From Bacillus sp. RO3 (GTDB lineage: Bacteria; Bacillota; Bacilli; Bacillales; Bacillaceae_B), in the NCBI RefSeq assembly GCF_012911895.1, contig NZ_JAAXCV010000022.1, positions 124,001 through 188,000 on the forward strand: a stretch of DNA of 64,000 nucleotides, in the 5' to 3' direction. Positions within the stretch are counted from its first letter, which is position 1; every line of letters begins with the position of its first letter. Positions 24,978-34,098 of this stretch are shown here, piece by piece. The translations under genes were made by a program, and so were the position numbers. The notes beneath the pieces were generated by a model. The model was given only the letters and a program-made list of their open reading frames with translations. It ran no database searches and was not told where the DNA came from.

Positions 24978-25556
24978 TTATTTAAGATCCCCGGGAATGA
25001 GGGAATAAACACATGTATTTCGAGGGGAGGTACCATCTTCATCGAGATGATCATGCCGGATGATGGCTTCCAGCATAAATCCAAGTTTTTCAGGTACCAT
25101 GCGTGAAGCAGTATTTCTCTCATCGCAGCGAATTTCCACCCGCCTGCAGGAAAGGTCGTGTAATGCAAAATGGGCAAGAGCCTTCACGGCTTCAATCATA
25201 TATCCATTTTTGGTGTGTTCTGTGTGAAGCCAATATCCGATTTCCATTTTAGGCACGTCCCAATCAATGCGGTGAAGCCCTGTGGATCCAATGAATTTAT
25301 CGGTTTCTTTCAAATAAACATGCAGGCGAATGTCGGTCTTCTTAATGAATTCTGCATAGGAATCCCGTACCCCGGCCTCCACCTCTTCAATGGATTGTTC
25401 TTTCCTGGCGAAAGGAAGCCATGGTTTTAATTCCTTTCTTGATTCTGAAATCGCCGTAAATACGTCAGGTCCGTCTCCAGGCATGCACGGTCTCATATAT
25501 AGGCGATCTGTTTCAATCCTATCTGGAAATTCAATTAAACTTGATTTGCCCATCAT
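24978..25556 (-). CDS. GNAT acetyltransferase of the RimJ/RimL type
   Basis: 192 residues with the layout of the ribosomal-protein/antibiotic acetyltransferase group: ETDRLYMRPCMPGDGPDVF at the N terminus, the acetyl-CoA strand-loop region MEIGYWLHTEHTKNGYMIEA, and the C-terminal DERNTASRMVPEKLGF (the N..S....EKLGF motif). The substrate may be a protein N terminus or a small amine. Two ATG codons at 25556 and 25553 follow GGAAGGG; either may be used. It stands alone, transcribed away from spoIIM. Confidence 0.86.
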   Translation of the reverse strand: MMGKSSLIEFPDRIETDRLYMRPCMPGDGPDVFTAISESRKELKPWLPFARKEQSIEEVEAGVRDSYAEFIKKTDIRLHVYLKETDKFIGSTGLHRIDWDVPKMEIGYWLHTEHTKNGYMIEAVKALAHFALHDLSCRRVEIRCDERNTASRMVPEKLGFMLEAIIRHDHLDEDGTSPRNTCVYSLIPGDLK

Positions 25557-25625
25557 TTTTCCCTTCCCTTCCATAATAAGGTTTCTATGATTATACGTTT
25601 ATCCAATTGGAAGTTCAATAGAATA

Positions 25626-25653
25626 GAATAAACTTGCCTCTCCCTTCATATAG
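25626..25653 (+). promoter_or_regulatory. Candidate sigma-E promoter of spoIIM
   Basis: GAATAAA and CATATAG are 14 bp apart, near the sigma-E pattern KMATATT-N13/14-CATACAnT, about 33 bp before the start codon. SpoIIM is a known sigma-E gene in B. subtilis. Confidence 0.4.
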
Positions 25654-25685
25654 ATTAGTAATCGATATCTAGGAGGAGCACTGTG

Positions 25686-26339
25686 ATGCGCAAAAAAATA
25701 TCTAATTCAAATCCACTCATTCAACATGTACAAGCACATTCCTCGATCTATTTATTTATCATTACGCTGTTTCTTATGGGGATCATTTTTGGGGCAATCG
25801 TAGTGAATTCTTTATCTTTCGCCCAAAAAGAAGACCTGTATTTCTATTTAAGTAAATTCTTCAGTGAAATGGAAGAAGGCAGCATGACGTCAGCAGAAGA
25901 GCTCTTTCGTCAGAGTTTCCTTCATAATGTAAAGTACCTTGGGTTGATGTGGCTACTGGGAATATCCATTATCGGACTTCCTCTTATCTTCGTTCTATTA
26001 TTTATGAAGGGGGTAGTGGTGGGATTTTCGGTTGGGTTCCTGGTGAATCAGATGGGATGGAGCGGATTTTTATTATCCTTTGTCAGTGTCCTGCCACAGA
26101 ACATCATTATTATTCCGGCGTTTATCTTCATCGGGGCGATCAGCGCCAGCTTCTCCCTTACATTGATTCGGAAGATTTTCATGAGACAGACAACGTCCAT
26201 GCAATTTCAAATGATTCCGTTCTTATCCAGGTACGTGATATTTTTTGTGATTGCCATCGGGATCGTCACGATCGCAGCCAGTATTGAAGCGTATCTTTCC
26301 CCAAATTTAATGGAAGCGGTTATTTCCAGATTAAAATAA
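25686..26339 (+). CDS. spoIIM: Stage II sporulation protein M
   Basis: Part of the SpoIID-SpoIIM-SpoIIP engulfment machine; SpoIIM is the membrane partner in the mother-cell septal membrane. 217 residues with about five membrane helices, including SIYLFIITLFLMGIIFGAIV at 20-39 and two long helices near residues 90-150. Start ATG 25686, preceded by AGGAGGAG; GTG 25683 is the close alternative. Followed directly by fur, as in B. subtilis. Confidence 0.94.
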   Translation: MRKKISNSNPLIQHVQAHSSIYLFIITLFLMGIIFGAIVVNSLSFAQKEDLYFYLSKFFSEMEEGSMTSAEELFRQSFLHNVKYLGLMWLLGISIIGLPLIFVLLFMKGVVVGFSVGFLVNQMGWSGFLLSFVSVLPQNIIIIPAFIFIGAISASFSLTLIRKIFMRQTTSMQFQMIPFLSRYVIFFVIAIGIVTIAASIEAYLSPNLMEAVISRLK

Positions 26340-26343
26340 AATA

Positions 26344-26359
26344 ATTATTATATAATAAT
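26344..26359. repeat. 16-bp perfect AT palindrome upstream of fur
   Basis: ATTATTATATAATAAT is self-complementary over its full length. It has even symmetry, so it does not fit the 7-1-7 Fur/PerR box, but its place next to the fur promoter suggests either an operator or part of the spoIIM termination region. Confidence 0.4.
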
Positions 26360-26375
26360 CATTTCATTTGTTTAA

Positions 26376-26390
26376 TTATAATAATTTTAT
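26376..26390. promoter_or_regulatory. PerR/Fur-type box upstream of fur
   Basis: TTATAATAATTTTAT matches the PerR box TTATAATNATTATAA at 12 of 14 fixed positions. It ends next to the -35 region of fur. In B. subtilis fur is a PerR target, so peroxide control is a reasonable prediction. Confidence 0.5.
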
Positions 26391-26391
26391 T

Positions 26392-26419
26392 TTGCTTATT
26401 CCTCCCTTTTTGATATAAT
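26392..26419 (+). promoter_or_regulatory. fur promoter
   Basis: A perfect TATAAT -10 at 26414-26419 with TTGCTT at 26392-26397, 16 bp apart, 31 bp ahead of the fur start. Confidence 0.6.
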
Positions 26420-26450
26420 AGTAAAGACATTGACGAGGGAGGAGAGGACT

Positions 26451-26909
26451 ATGGAAAGCCGCATTGAACGAATTAAGAAACAGCTTCATTCAGCCAGCTA
26501 TAAGCTTACGCCTCAGCGCGAAGCAACGGTACGCGTGTTATTAGAACATGAAGAAGATCACCTCAGCGCCGAAGATGTATACCTCCTCGTTAAGGAAAAA
26601 TCTCCGGAAATTGGACTGGCAACCGTATATCGTACGTTGGAATTGCTGTCTGAACTGAAAATTGTAGATAAAATCAATTTTGGCGATGGTGTATCGCGCT
26701 ATGACCTCAGGCAGGAAGGGGCAGCCCACTTTCATCATCATTTAGTATGCATTGAATGTGGAGCGGTCGATGAAATACAAGAAGATCTCTTGGAAGATGT
26801 AGAGACGATTGTTGAACGGGATTGGAATTTTAAAATAAAAGACCACCGCCTTACCTTTCATGGCATTTGTTCCAGATGCCAGGATAAAGATGAGGATCCA
26901 GAAGAATAA
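26451..26909 (+). CDS. fur: Ferric uptake regulator
   Basis: Iron-dependent repressor of siderophore and iron-uptake genes. 152 residues: an N-terminal winged helix (to about residue 85, with SPEIGLATVYRTLELL as recognition region), the HFHHH metal site at 93-97, and structural zinc Cys pairs C100-C103 and C140-C143. PerR and Zur share the fold; location between spoIIM and yqzK-xerD matches B. subtilis fur and decides the call. ATG 26451 follows GGGAGGAGAGG; seven upstream codons are open but lack support. Confidence 0.95.
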   Translation: MESRIERIKKQLHSASYKLTPQREATVRVLLEHEEDHLSAEDVYLLVKEKSPEIGLATVYRTLELLSELKIVDKINFGDGVSRYDLRQEGAAHFHHHLVCIECGAVDEIQEDLLEDVETIVERDWNFKIKDHRLTFHGICSRCQDKDEDPEE

Positions 26910-27101
26910 GAAGATGTCTGAAAGCCTTAAAGACCCTGTTGTTGTTTCTGTGAAGAAACTCCCATACATACTCTTTAGGGCTTTTTTTCATATCATGACA
27001 GAAAATTTCACCGTTTTCTCTCCAAAAGGTATAAAACAGTTTAAAAACGTCATAGCTTGTATTAAAAGGCATAAGTACCGATGAATATGGAGGATGACGG
27101 G

Positions 27102-27329
27102 ATGATAAAAGGTATTCAAATGGTGTGGCAAACCATTAAAGTATTTATCTTATTTACTGGATCAACGATTTTATTTTACTATGGTATTATGTGGATCAGT
27201 GAAGAATACGAAGGCTATCACAAATATGATGAACCTGAAGGAGCAGCAGTCAAGGTTTATTCCTCTGTTACCGAGGACGAAAGCCATTGGTATGACCGAC
27301 TATTATTTTTTTATATGAACGGGGAGTAA
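27102..27329 (+). CDS. yqzK: YqzK family membrane protein (DUF4227)
   Basis: 75 residues: one membrane helix (about 13-30, FILFTGSTILFYYGIMWI) followed by a Glu/Tyr-rich tail. Function unknown; conserved between fur and xerD in Bacillus. ATG 27102 follows GGAGGATGACGGG. Its stop lies six bases before xerD. Confidence 0.85.
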   Translation: MIKGIQMVWQTIKVFILFTGSTILFYYGIMWISEEYEGYHKYDEPEGAAVKVYSSVTEDESHWYDRLLFFYMNGE

Positions 27330-27335
27330 TGCAGT

Positions 27336-28229
27336 GTGGAACACCATATTCAAGATTTCATGCACTTTTTAATAGTAGAAAAAGGACTGGCGAAGAACAC
27401 GATCGAGTCGTATCAGCGTGACTTGAAAAATTATGCACGATACTTAACGAAGGTAGAGGAAGTTTCGGAACTGAATGCCGTTTCGAGGATGAATATCGTT
27501 CAGTTTCTCGGACATCTAAAGAGCCAGGGGAAGTCCTCAAAGACGGTGGCTCGCCATGTGGCATCCATCCGGTCTTTTCATCAATTTCTATTAAGGGAAA
27601 AGGCGACGGAACAGGATCCGACGGTTCATATCGAGACTCCTAAAACAGACCGGACCCTTCCCAAGATATTAACCATAGCCGAAGTGGAAGCGTTGCTCGA
27701 AGCCCCTGAGGAATCGACGCCCCTTGGTATGAGGGACAAAGCGATGCTTGAAATCCTCTATGCTACGGGAATCAGGGTCAGTGAGCTTATTCAACTTAAA
27801 TTAGAGGACGTCCATTTGACCATGGGATTTGTAAGATGTATAGGAAAAGGGAACAAAGAGAGGATCATCCCGATTGGACAAACTGCTATGAATGTCCTTG
27901 AGAGCTATCTGGGTGATGCCAGGCTGAAGCTAAGGAACAAGAAGCACAAAGATGACCATTTATTTTTGAATCACCATGGAAAAGGACTGACAAGACAGGG
28001 GTTCTGGAAAAATTTAAAGGCACTTGCCAAGAAGGCAAATATAGAAAAGGACCTGACACCCCATACGCTTCGTCATTCATTTGCGACCCATTTATTAGAG
28101 AATGGGGCGGATCTCAGGGCGGTCCAGGAGATGCTTGGTCATGTGGATATTTCCACGACCCAGATTTATACACATGTGACGAAGACACGCTTAAAAGATG
28201 TCTATTCACAGTTCCACCCACGGGCTTAA
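27336..28229 (+). CDS. xerD: Tyrosine recombinase XerD (RipX)
   Basis: Site-specific recombinase that with XerC (CodV in Bacillus) resolves chromosome dimers at dif. 297 residues: N-terminal SAM-like core-binding domain to about 100, then the catalytic domain with all six residues: Arg147, Lys171, His243, Arg246, His269 and Tyr278. Start GTG 27336 follows GGGGAGTAATGCA. No att site or cargo is nearby, so it is the housekeeping enzyme and not an integrase. Confidence 0.96.
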   Translation: MEHHIQDFMHFLIVEKGLAKNTIESYQRDLKNYARYLTKVEEVSELNAVSRMNIVQFLGHLKSQGKSSKTVARHVASIRSFHQFLLREKATEQDPTVHIETPKTDRTLPKILTIAEVEALLEAPEESTPLGMRDKAMLEILYATGIRVSELIQLKLEDVHLTMGFVRCIGKGNKERIIPIGQTAMNVLESYLGDARLKLRNKKHKDDHLFLNHHGKGLTRQGFWKNLKALAKKANIEKDLTPHTLRHSFATHLLENGADLRAVQEMLGHVDISTTQIYTHVTKTRLKDVYSQFHPRA

Positions 28230-28235
28230 AAGAGG

Positions 28236-28291
28236 AAGGGAGATCCCTTAAAGAAAAATAAGATTCTTTAAGGGATCTCCCTTGTTTTTTT
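28236..28291. terminator. Terminator, 20-bp perfect stem, after xerD
   Basis: AAGGGAGATCCCTTAAAGAA pairs exactly with TTCTTTAAGGGATCTCCCTT around an 8-nt loop, followed by GTTTTTTT. Confidence 0.88.
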
Positions 28292-28389
28292 GGATAGGGA
28301 AAAGTAGAATATAGATGTCAGACTTCTGACGTTAAATCCGGTCGATTGCTATTATGCAGTTAAGGGTAAGATACGATTAAAGAATGAAA

Positions 28390-28404
28390 ATGTAACCGCT
28401 TTTT
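28390..28404. promoter_or_regulatory. Possible cre site upstream of deoB
   Basis: ATGTAACCGCTTTTT resembles the CcpA site, failing at the right end. It lies about 36 bp before deoB. Glucose repression of the homologous drm-pupG operon is known in B. subtilis, which lends some weight. Confidence 0.4.
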
Positions 28405-28439
28405 TAAAATGAGGAACAACATATAGGAGGTTTACTTGA

Positions 28440-29624
28440 ATGAGTAACTATACATACAAACGGGTTCATTTGATCGTAATGGATTCTGTGGGAATCGGGG
28501 AAGCACCAGATGCTGAATTATTCAACGATAAAGGAACGGATACGCTTGGTCACATTGCTGAACATATGAATGGACTGAACATGCCGAATATGGGGAAGCT
28601 GGGACTTTCCAATATCAAAGAAGTGAAGGGTATCGAGAAAGCCGACAAGCCGTTAGCATACTTTACCAAGATGCAGGAAGCATCTGTCGGGAAAGATACG
28701 ATGACAGGACACTGGGAAATAATGGGTCTTAATATAGATAAACCGTTTAAAACCTATCCGGATGGATTCCCGGAAAAATTAATTCAGAAGCTCGAAGCCG
28801 AGACAGGTAGGACCATCATTGGAAATAAGCCTGCGAGTGGAACCGAGATCATTGAAGAGTTAGGAAAAGAGCATATGGAAACAGGAGCTCTTATTGTCTA
28901 TACTTCCGCCGATCCAGTCCTTCAAATTGCAGCCCATGAAGACATTATCCCAATTGAAGAACAATACAAAATTTGCGAAATTGCCCGTGAGATCACGAAA
29001 GATGAGGAATACCTTGTAGGCCGGGTCATTGCCCGACCGTTCGTAGGTGAGCCGGGTGCGTTCAAACGTACGTCGAATCGTCATGACTATGCGTTAAAAC
29101 CTTTTAACCGTACCGTCATGAATGATTTGAAAGATTCGGGATATGACGTGATTGCCATTGGTAAAATATCAGATATTTTCAATGGAGAAGGGGTCACTGA
29201 ATCCATTCGAACCAAGCATAATATGCATGGGATGGACGGCCTCATCGAATCATTCGACCGAGACTTCACAGGCTTAAGCTTCCTGAATCTTGTAGACTTC
29301 GATGCACTATACGGACATCGCCGCGATCCAGAAGGTTATGGGAAAGCGTTGGAAGAATTTGATACAAGACTTCCTGAAGTATTTGAAAAAATGACGGAAG
29401 ATGATCTGCTTATCATTACAGCGGATCATGGGAATGACCCGACGGCACCAGGAACAGATCACACAAGAGAATATGTGCCGCTTCTTGCTTATTCTAAGCG
29501 CTTTAACGGAGGGAAGGAACTTCCTATCTCTGAAACCTTTGCAGATATCGGTGCAACAGTGGCGGATAACTTCAATGTGACCATGCCGAAATTTGGACGA
29601 AGCTTCTTATCAGATTTAAAATAA
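28440..29624 (+). CDS. deoB: Phosphopentomutase
   Basis: Interconverts (deoxy)ribose 1-phosphate and 5-phosphate, linking nucleoside phosphorolysis to the pentose phosphate pathway. 394 residues of the alkaline-phosphatase-like metalloenzyme fold: metal ligand in [13 protein letters not shown] at the start, DTMTGHWE at about 83-90 with the phosphorylated Thr, and [10 protein letters not shown] near residue 325 with further metal ligands. ATG 28440 follows ATAGGAGG. First gene of deoB-punA-pdp. Confidence 0.96.
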   Translation: MSNYTYKRVHLIVMDSVGIGEAPDAELFNDKGTDTLGHIAEHMNGLNMPNMGKLGLSNIKEVKGIEKADKPLAYFTKMQEASVGKDTMTGHWEIMGLNIDKPFKTYPDGFPEKLIQKLEAETGRTIIGNKPASGTEIIEELGKEHMETGALIVYTSADPVLQIAAHEDIIPIEEQYKICEIAREITKDEEYLVGRVIARPFVGEPGAFKRTSNRHDYALKPFNRTVMNDLKDSGYDVIAIGKISDIFNGEGVTESIRTKHNMHGMDGLIESFDRDFTGLSFLNLVDFDALYGHRRDPEGYGKALEEFDTRLPEVFEKMTEDDLLIITADHGNDPTAPGTDHTREYVPLLAYSKRFNGGKELPISETFADIGATVADNFNVTMPKFGRSFLSDLK

Positions 29625-29725
29625 GATTAAATGGACAGGAAATAGTCAAAGGAGAAGAGTGGAAAAGGGCTAAAAGGCCACTTCCTCCTCTTCATGATGA
29701 ACCAAGTTGAAAAGGAGTTATGAAA

Positions 29726-30541
29726 ATGAATTATGAAAACATACAAAATGCGGCAGGTCATTTGAAAAATCAATACACAGGGCAGCCGAAAATCGGTCTG
29801 ATCCTTGGATCAGGCTTGGGCGTGTTAGCTGATGAAATCCAACATTCGGTGAAGATCCCTTATAAAGAAATCCCAGATTTTCCTGTTTCTACAGTGGCAG
29901 GGCACGCTGGACAGCTTGTATTCGGTAAGTTAGCCGGACAGGAAGTCGTGGCCATGCAAGGACGCTTTCATTATTATGAAGGATATGGATTCGATAAAGT
30001 CACTTTTCCTGTACGTGTCATGAAGGAGTTAGGTGTCGAAGTCTTAATCGTGACAAATGCTGCCGGAGGAGTGAATGAGAGCTTTAAGGCAGGAGACTTG
30101 ATGCTGATCTCGGATCATATTAATAATATGGGAGGAAATCCACTTATCGGAGCGAATGACTCCCGTTTAGGACCGAGGTTCCCTGATATGTCTGAAGCAT
30201 ATTGTAAAGAGCTCCGACATAAAGCGAAAGAAATCGCTGCACAGCTCTCAATCGACGTTCAGGAAGGTGTCTACGTGGGGAATACGGGACCGACTTATGA
30301 AACACCTGCAGAAGTTCGACTCGCCCGTACCCTTGGAGGAGATGCAGTGGGAATGTCGACTGTTCCTGAAGTAATCGTAGCGCGTCATGGTGGAATGAAA
30401 GTCCTTGGTATCTCATGCATTTCAAATATGGCAGCAGGGATCCTGGATCAGCCTCTATCCCATGATGAAGTAATTGAAACAACGGAAATGGTTCGTGCGA
30501 ACTTTTTAAGTTATGTGAAAGAAATCGTAAAATCGATCTAA
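29726..30541 (+). CDS. punA: Purine nucleoside phosphorylase
   Basis: Phosphorolysis of inosine, guanosine and deoxy forms to base plus (deoxy)ribose 1-phosphate, the substrate of DeoB. 271 residues with GLILGSGLG (phosphate loop), VTNAAGGVNESF and PEVIVARHGGMKVLG; this is the trimeric PNP class (PupG), not DeoD. The second ATG (29726) has the better distance from AAAGGAG than the first (29720). Confidence 0.95.
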   Translation: MNYENIQNAAGHLKNQYTGQPKIGLILGSGLGVLADEIQHSVKIPYKEIPDFPVSTVAGHAGQLVFGKLAGQEVVAMQGRFHYYEGYGFDKVTFPVRVMKELGVEVLIVTNAAGGVNESFKAGDLMLISDHINNMGGNPLIGANDSRLGPRFPDMSEAYCKELRHKAKEIAAQLSIDVQEGVYVGNTGPTYETPAEVRLARTLGGDAVGMSTVPEVIVARHGGMKVLGISCISNMAAGILDQPLSHDEVIETTEMVRANFLSYVKEIVKSI

Positions 30542-30609
30542 TAGAAGGAAAAGAAGAATGACCAAGGGAGGAGTCCCGAGGTTTACTATTAAAAGAGCGG
30601 GTGAATACA

Positions 30610-31914
30610 ATGAGAATGGTTGACTTAATAGAGAAAAAGCGTGAAGGAAAAGAACTCTCTACTGAAGAAATTAACTTTATCGTTGAAGGCTATACAGATG
30701 GAAGCATACCTGACTATCAGGTAAGTGCCCTGACGATGGCCATCTTCTTTAAAGATATGAGTGACAGGGAAAGAGCCGACTTAACGATGGCCATGGTTGA
30801 ATCAGGCGATCAAATCGATTTATCTGCCATCGAAGGCATAAAAGTAGACAAACACTCCACTGGCGGTGTGGGTGATACCACGACCCTTGTTCTTGGACCG
30901 TTGGTGGCTTCCGTTGGTGTGCCTGTAGCGAAGATGAGTGGCAGGGGTCTTGGACATACGGGGGGAACCATCGATAAGCTTGAATCTGTTGAAGGTTTCC
31001 ATGTGGAAATAGAAAACGATGAATTCATCCGATTGGTGAACAAGAATAAATTAGCTGTTATCGGACAGAGTGGTAACTTAACACCGGCTGACAAGAAACT
31101 TTATTCCCTGCGTGATGTGACAGCAACGGTGAACAGTATTCCCCTGATTGCAAGCTCCATCATGAGTAAAAAAATCGCTGCAGGAGCCGATGCCATCGTA
31201 CTGGATGTTAAGACGGGTGCCGGAGCCTTCATGAAAACTCTTGATGATTCAAAAGATCTTGCAAAGGCCATGGTGAATATAGGAAATAACGTTGGCAGAA
31301 AAACGATGGCTGTCATTTCCGACATGAGTCAGCCTCTGGGCTTTGCAATCGGAAATGCACTTGAAGTGAAAGAAGCGATTGATACGCTGAAAGGTGAGGG
31401 TCCGGAAGACTTGACAGAGTTATGCCTGACTCTTGGAAGTCACATGGTATATCTTGCTGAAAAGGCATCGACTTTAGAAGAGGCAAGAGAATTATTGAAT
31501 AAAGCGATTGAAGATGGATCTGCTCTTGATAATTTTAAAGTTTTCCTTGAATCACAAGGTGGGGACCCGTCGTGTGTGGATGAACCATCCAAGCTTCCTC
31601 AGGCACAATACAAAATCGAGCTTGAAGCAAAGGAAGATGGGTATGTATCTGAAATCGTTGCCGATGCAGTAGGAACGGCTGCCATGTGGTTGGGTGCAGG
31701 CCGTGCAACCAAAGATTCTGTCATCGACTTGGCAGTGGGTCTTGAACTGCGCAAGAAGATCGGGGATTCAGTAAAAGCGGGTGAATCCCTTGTAACCATC
31801 TACAGCAATCAAGAGAATATTGAAGAGGTAAAAGAGAAATTATATGAAAGCATCAAGGTGACATCTGAACATGTAAAAGCACCTACATTGATTCATACAG
31901 AAATCACGGGCTAA
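30610..31914 (+). CDS. pdp: Pyrimidine-nucleoside phosphorylase
   Basis: Phosphorolysis of uridine, thymidine and deoxyuridine. 434 residues, nearly identical in layout to B. subtilis Pdp: signature [13 protein letters not shown] (phosphate and cation binding), [11 protein letters not shown], and [15 protein letters not shown] 30610 gives the expected MRMVDLI start. In B. subtilis pdp sits in the dra-nupC-pdp operon; here it is the third gene of a deoB-punA-pdp run, so all three phosphorolysis steps are grouped. Ends at the terminator 31933-31971. Confidence 0.96.
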   Translation: MRMVDLIEKKREGKELSTEEINFIVEGYTDGSIPDYQVSALTMAIFFKDMSDRERADLTMAMVESGDQIDLSAIEGIKVDKHSTGGVGDTTTLVLGPLVASVGVPVAKMSGRGLGHTGGTIDKLESVEGFHVEIENDEFIRLVNKNKLAVIGQSGNLTPADKKLYSLRDVTATVNSIPLIASSIMSKKIAAGADAIVLDVKTGAGAFMKTLDDSKDLAKAMVNIGNNVGRKTMAVISDMSQPLGFAIGNALEVKEAIDTLKGEGPEDLTELCLTLGSHMVYLAEKASTLEEARELLNKAIEDGSALDNFKVFLESQGGDPSCVDEPSKLPQAQYKIELEAKEDGYVSEIVADAVGTAAMWLGAGRATKDSVIDLAVGLELRKKIGDSVKAGESLVTIYSNQENIEEVKEKLYESIKVTSEHVKAPTLIHTEITG

Positions 31915-31932
31915 TCGCCTGTTGAAGAGAAG

Positions 31933-31971
31933 CCTCTGCCAAGGAAGGAATCCTTTGGCGGAGGTTTTTTT
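31933..31971 (+). terminator. Terminator of the deoB-punA-pdp operon
   Basis: CCTCTGCCAAGGA pairs with TCCTTTGGCGGAGG, followed by seven T. Confidence 0.85.
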
Positions 31972-32115
31972 GTGAAGAAATCGGCAGTGCATAAACAGGA
32001 AGGTCAGAGATTTTTTCACTGACCATTCGAAAGGCTACAGGCTGTTGTTTTTGTTCAGAAGAAAGGATGACAAACCTGTATCGTACTATTCAGCAAGGAT
32101 AGGATCTTCCATCAG

Positions 32116-32559
32116 TTAACCACCGGTATACACACTTTCACATGTTCCGGCTGACGGTTCATAATAACAATGGTTTTTATATTGACCGGAAAAAGGCTGG
32201 CTGTACCATGTTGGTGGACATGGAGCATATGGATTGAAATACCAGAGAGCATATTTCGCCGGATGTTGACTCCAATAGTCCAAATTCTTTTTCGCTAATT
32301 TTTTTTCAACGGATCTCGCTCTGTTATAAAAAAGATTCCCCTTTTGGACCGCTTCGAACGAATAATTTCCTCCCTGTACTTGAAAAATGACTTGTCGGAT
32401 GCTTCTTACCTCTTTGAAGTCCAAACAATCCGCTTTGGCACGGTTCACGATGACATTGCCCACATAAAGCATCCCTTGCTTTCCTTCACCTTCCGCTTCC
32501 GCTCTCATCATTCTTGCCATCAGGGCAACATCTGCATCTGTGTATTTCACTCTTGGCAT
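32116..32559 (-). CDS. CwlJ-like spore cortex-lytic hydrolase
   Basis: 147 residues closely following B. subtilis CwlJ: MARMMRAEAEGEGKQGMLYVG early, NRAKADCLDFK with a conserved Cys, ALWYFNPYAPCPPTW, and the C-terminal HCYYEPSAGTCE. CwlJ degrades the muramic-lactam cortex peptidoglycan on germination and needs no signal peptide because it is made in the mother cell. ATG 32559 follows GAGGTGAAAAAT. It is convergent with pdp and divergent from dacF; I do not recall a cwlJ homologue at this place in B. subtilis, so this may be a second, paralogous copy. Confidence 0.88.
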   Translation of the reverse strand: MPRVKYTDADVALMARMMRAEAEGEGKQGMLYVGNVIVNRAKADCLDFKEVRSIRQVIFQVQGGNYSFEAVQKGNLFYNRARSVEKKLAKKNLDYWSQHPAKYALWYFNPYAPCPPTWYSQPFSGQYKNHCYYEPSAGTCESVYTGG

Positions 32560-32577
32560 ATTTTTCACCTCAAAAAT

Positions 32578-32585
32578 AGTGTATG
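32578..32585 (-). promoter_or_regulatory. Possible sigma-E -10 for the cwlJ-like gene
   Basis: CATACACT on the minus strand is an exact CATACAnT match, 18 bp ahead of the start codon; the -35 is weak and the leader would be short. Confidence 0.35.
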
Positions 32586-32722
32586 AAAAAAGCCTGCATT
32601 GATGTCATTTATTATAGATAACGCCTGACCTCATTCTCATTCATGATCATTTCTCCAAGGTGAAACCTTCAAAGTCCTACTTATTTTATATACACCTGAC
32701 ACTTTTCTTTTTTACCAATGTT

Positions 32723-32751
32723 TGTATAAAAATGATGCAGTTGGAAAAAAT
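32723..32751 (+). promoter_or_regulatory. Sigma-F-type promoter of dacF
   Basis: TGTATA and GGAAAAAAT are 14 bp apart, fitting the forespore sigma-F pattern (GTATA, then GGnnAnAnT). It lies 50 bp before dacF, a known sigma-F gene. Confidence 0.6.
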
Positions 32752-32800
32752 GGGTCTATGAGTACTGATTTATAACGAGAATGGATTGGAGGACAGTTGA

Positions 32801-33967
32801 ATGAAACGTTTTGTGTATATAGTGGTGACATGTATGCTTCTGGCATTAATATTTCCTTCAATGGGGTTTGCTCAGGAGAAGAAATCTGAATTGGCAGAGG
32901 CAGCGAAATCAGCTGTTTTGATTGAGCGTGATACTGGGACGGTATTATATGAGAAGAATAGTCATGAGAAGCTGGCGCCTGCATCCATGACCAAGATCAT
33001 GACCATGGTGTTGATCATGGAAGCACTTGAAAAAGGTCAAATAAAATGGGATGACGAAGTCCGAACAAGTGAATATGCAGCGTCCATGGGAGGATCCCAG
33101 ATATTCCTCGAGCCTGGTGAAGGCATGACGGTGGAAGAAATGCTCAAAGGGATTGCAATTGGTTCTGCCAATGATGCATCCGTGGCCATGGCTGAGCACA
33201 TTTCAGGAAGTGAAGAAGCCTTTGTTGATGCCATGAACAAAAAGGTCCAAGAGATGGGGTTGAAAGACACTAAGTTCAAAAACCCTACAGGCTTACCATC
33301 TGAAGATCATTATAGTTCTGCCCATGATATGTCCATGATGGCCAAGGAACTTCTTAAATATGAAGGAATCACTAAATTTACAGGTAGCTATGAATCGTAT
33401 TTACGTGAAGATACAGAAAAGAAATTCTGGTTGGTGAACACGAATAAACTGGTTCGTTTCTATGACGGGGTGGACGGTTTAAAAACCGGGTTCACCAATG
33501 AAGCGAAATACTGTTTAACGGCAACAGCGAAAAAAGACAATATGAGAGTCATAGCTGTCGTGTTCGGGGCACCTACGCCTAAAGAGAGAAATAACGAGAT
33601 AAGTAAAATGCTGGATTATGCCTTCAATCAGTATTCAACCAAGCCACTCTTTAAAAAAGGGGAATCACTGGCCAAGGCGGATGTGTCCAAAGGGAAAGAA
33701 AATAAAGTGGACGCAGTGACGGAAGAGCCTATATCCCTGCTTACACCAAAAGGTGAAAAAATGGATGGGATAGAACAAAAGATCACTCTATCGAAAGACC
33801 TGAAAGCTCCTATTAAAAAAGGAGACAAAGTCGGTACACTCGTGGTGATGAACAAAGGGAAAATAGTGGTGGAAAGCACCTTGGTCGCGAAGAAAAATGT
33901 GAATAACGCTAGCTGGTGGGAACTGTATAAAAAGTCCTTTGGGCTGTTCACGAAAGTCGGGAAGTAA
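32801..33967 (+). CDS. dacF: D-alanyl-D-alanine carboxypeptidase DacF
   Basis: Forespore low-molecular-weight penicillin-binding protein that trims D-Ala from peptidoglycan stems and affects cortex cross-linking. 388 residues: signal peptide to about residue 24 (ending GFAQ), SMTK at 62-65 with catalytic Ser62, SAN at 122-124, KTG at 228-230, then the C-terminal PBP5-type domain and an amphipathic tail. ATG 32801 follows GGAGGAC. It lies directly upstream of the spoIIA operon as in B. subtilis, where readthrough couples the two. Confidence 0.94.
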   Translation: MKRFVYIVVTCMLLALIFPSMGFAQEKKSELAEAAKSAVLIERDTGTVLYEKNSHEKLAPASMTKIMTMVLIMEALEKGQIKWDDEVRTSEYAASMGGSQIFLEPGEGMTVEEMLKGIAIGSANDASVAMAEHISGSEEAFVDAMNKKVQEMGLKDTKFKNPTGLPSEDHYSSAHDMSMMAKELLKYEGITKFTGSYESYLREDTEKKFWLVNTNKLVRFYDGVDGLKTGFTNEAKYCLTATAKKDNMRVIAVVFGAPTPKERNNEISKMLDYAFNQYSTKPLFKKGESLAKADVSKGKENKVDAVTEEPISLLTPKGEKMDGIEQKITLSKDLKAPIKKGDKVGTLVVMNKGKIVVESTLVAKKNVNNASWWELYKKSFGLFTKVGK

Positions 33968-34008
33968 TTGCCTATTCGCGCAAAATGAAAATAACCACTA
34001 ATTATGAC

Positions 34009-34043
34009 GAATTCCTTCTAGTTTTGTCATGGGGAAGGAATTC
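34009..34043. repeat. 10-bp perfect inverted repeat in the dacF-spoIIA gap
   Basis: GAATTCCTTC and GAAGGAATTC are separated by 15 nt. No T-run follows, so it is not a standard terminator. Its right arm overlaps the putative sigma-H -35 of spoIIA, so it may be an operator or a hairpin that limits readthrough from dacF. Confidence 0.6.
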
Positions 34044-34062
34044 ACTAAAAGAATAGCGAAAT
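34036..34062 (+). promoter_or_regulatory. Candidate sigma-H promoter of spoIIA
   Basis: AGGAATT and GCGAAAT are 13 bp apart, near the sigma-H pattern RnAGGAWWW / RnnGAAT. spoIIA is a sigma-H and Spo0A~P operon in B. subtilis. I did not find a clear 0A box (TGTCGAA). Confidence 0.38.
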
Positions 34063-34098
34063 GACTCACTATACGACAGAGAAGGAGGCTTTCTGATA

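Noticed and set aside
26344-26359. AT palindrome as a standard Fur or PerR box
   Set aside because: Even symmetry does not fit the 7-1-7 arrangement; listed as a palindrome without assigned regulator.
27336-28229. xerD considered as integrase of a mobile element
   Set aside because: Gene order and all features are those of housekeeping XerD; no att repeats or cargo nearby.
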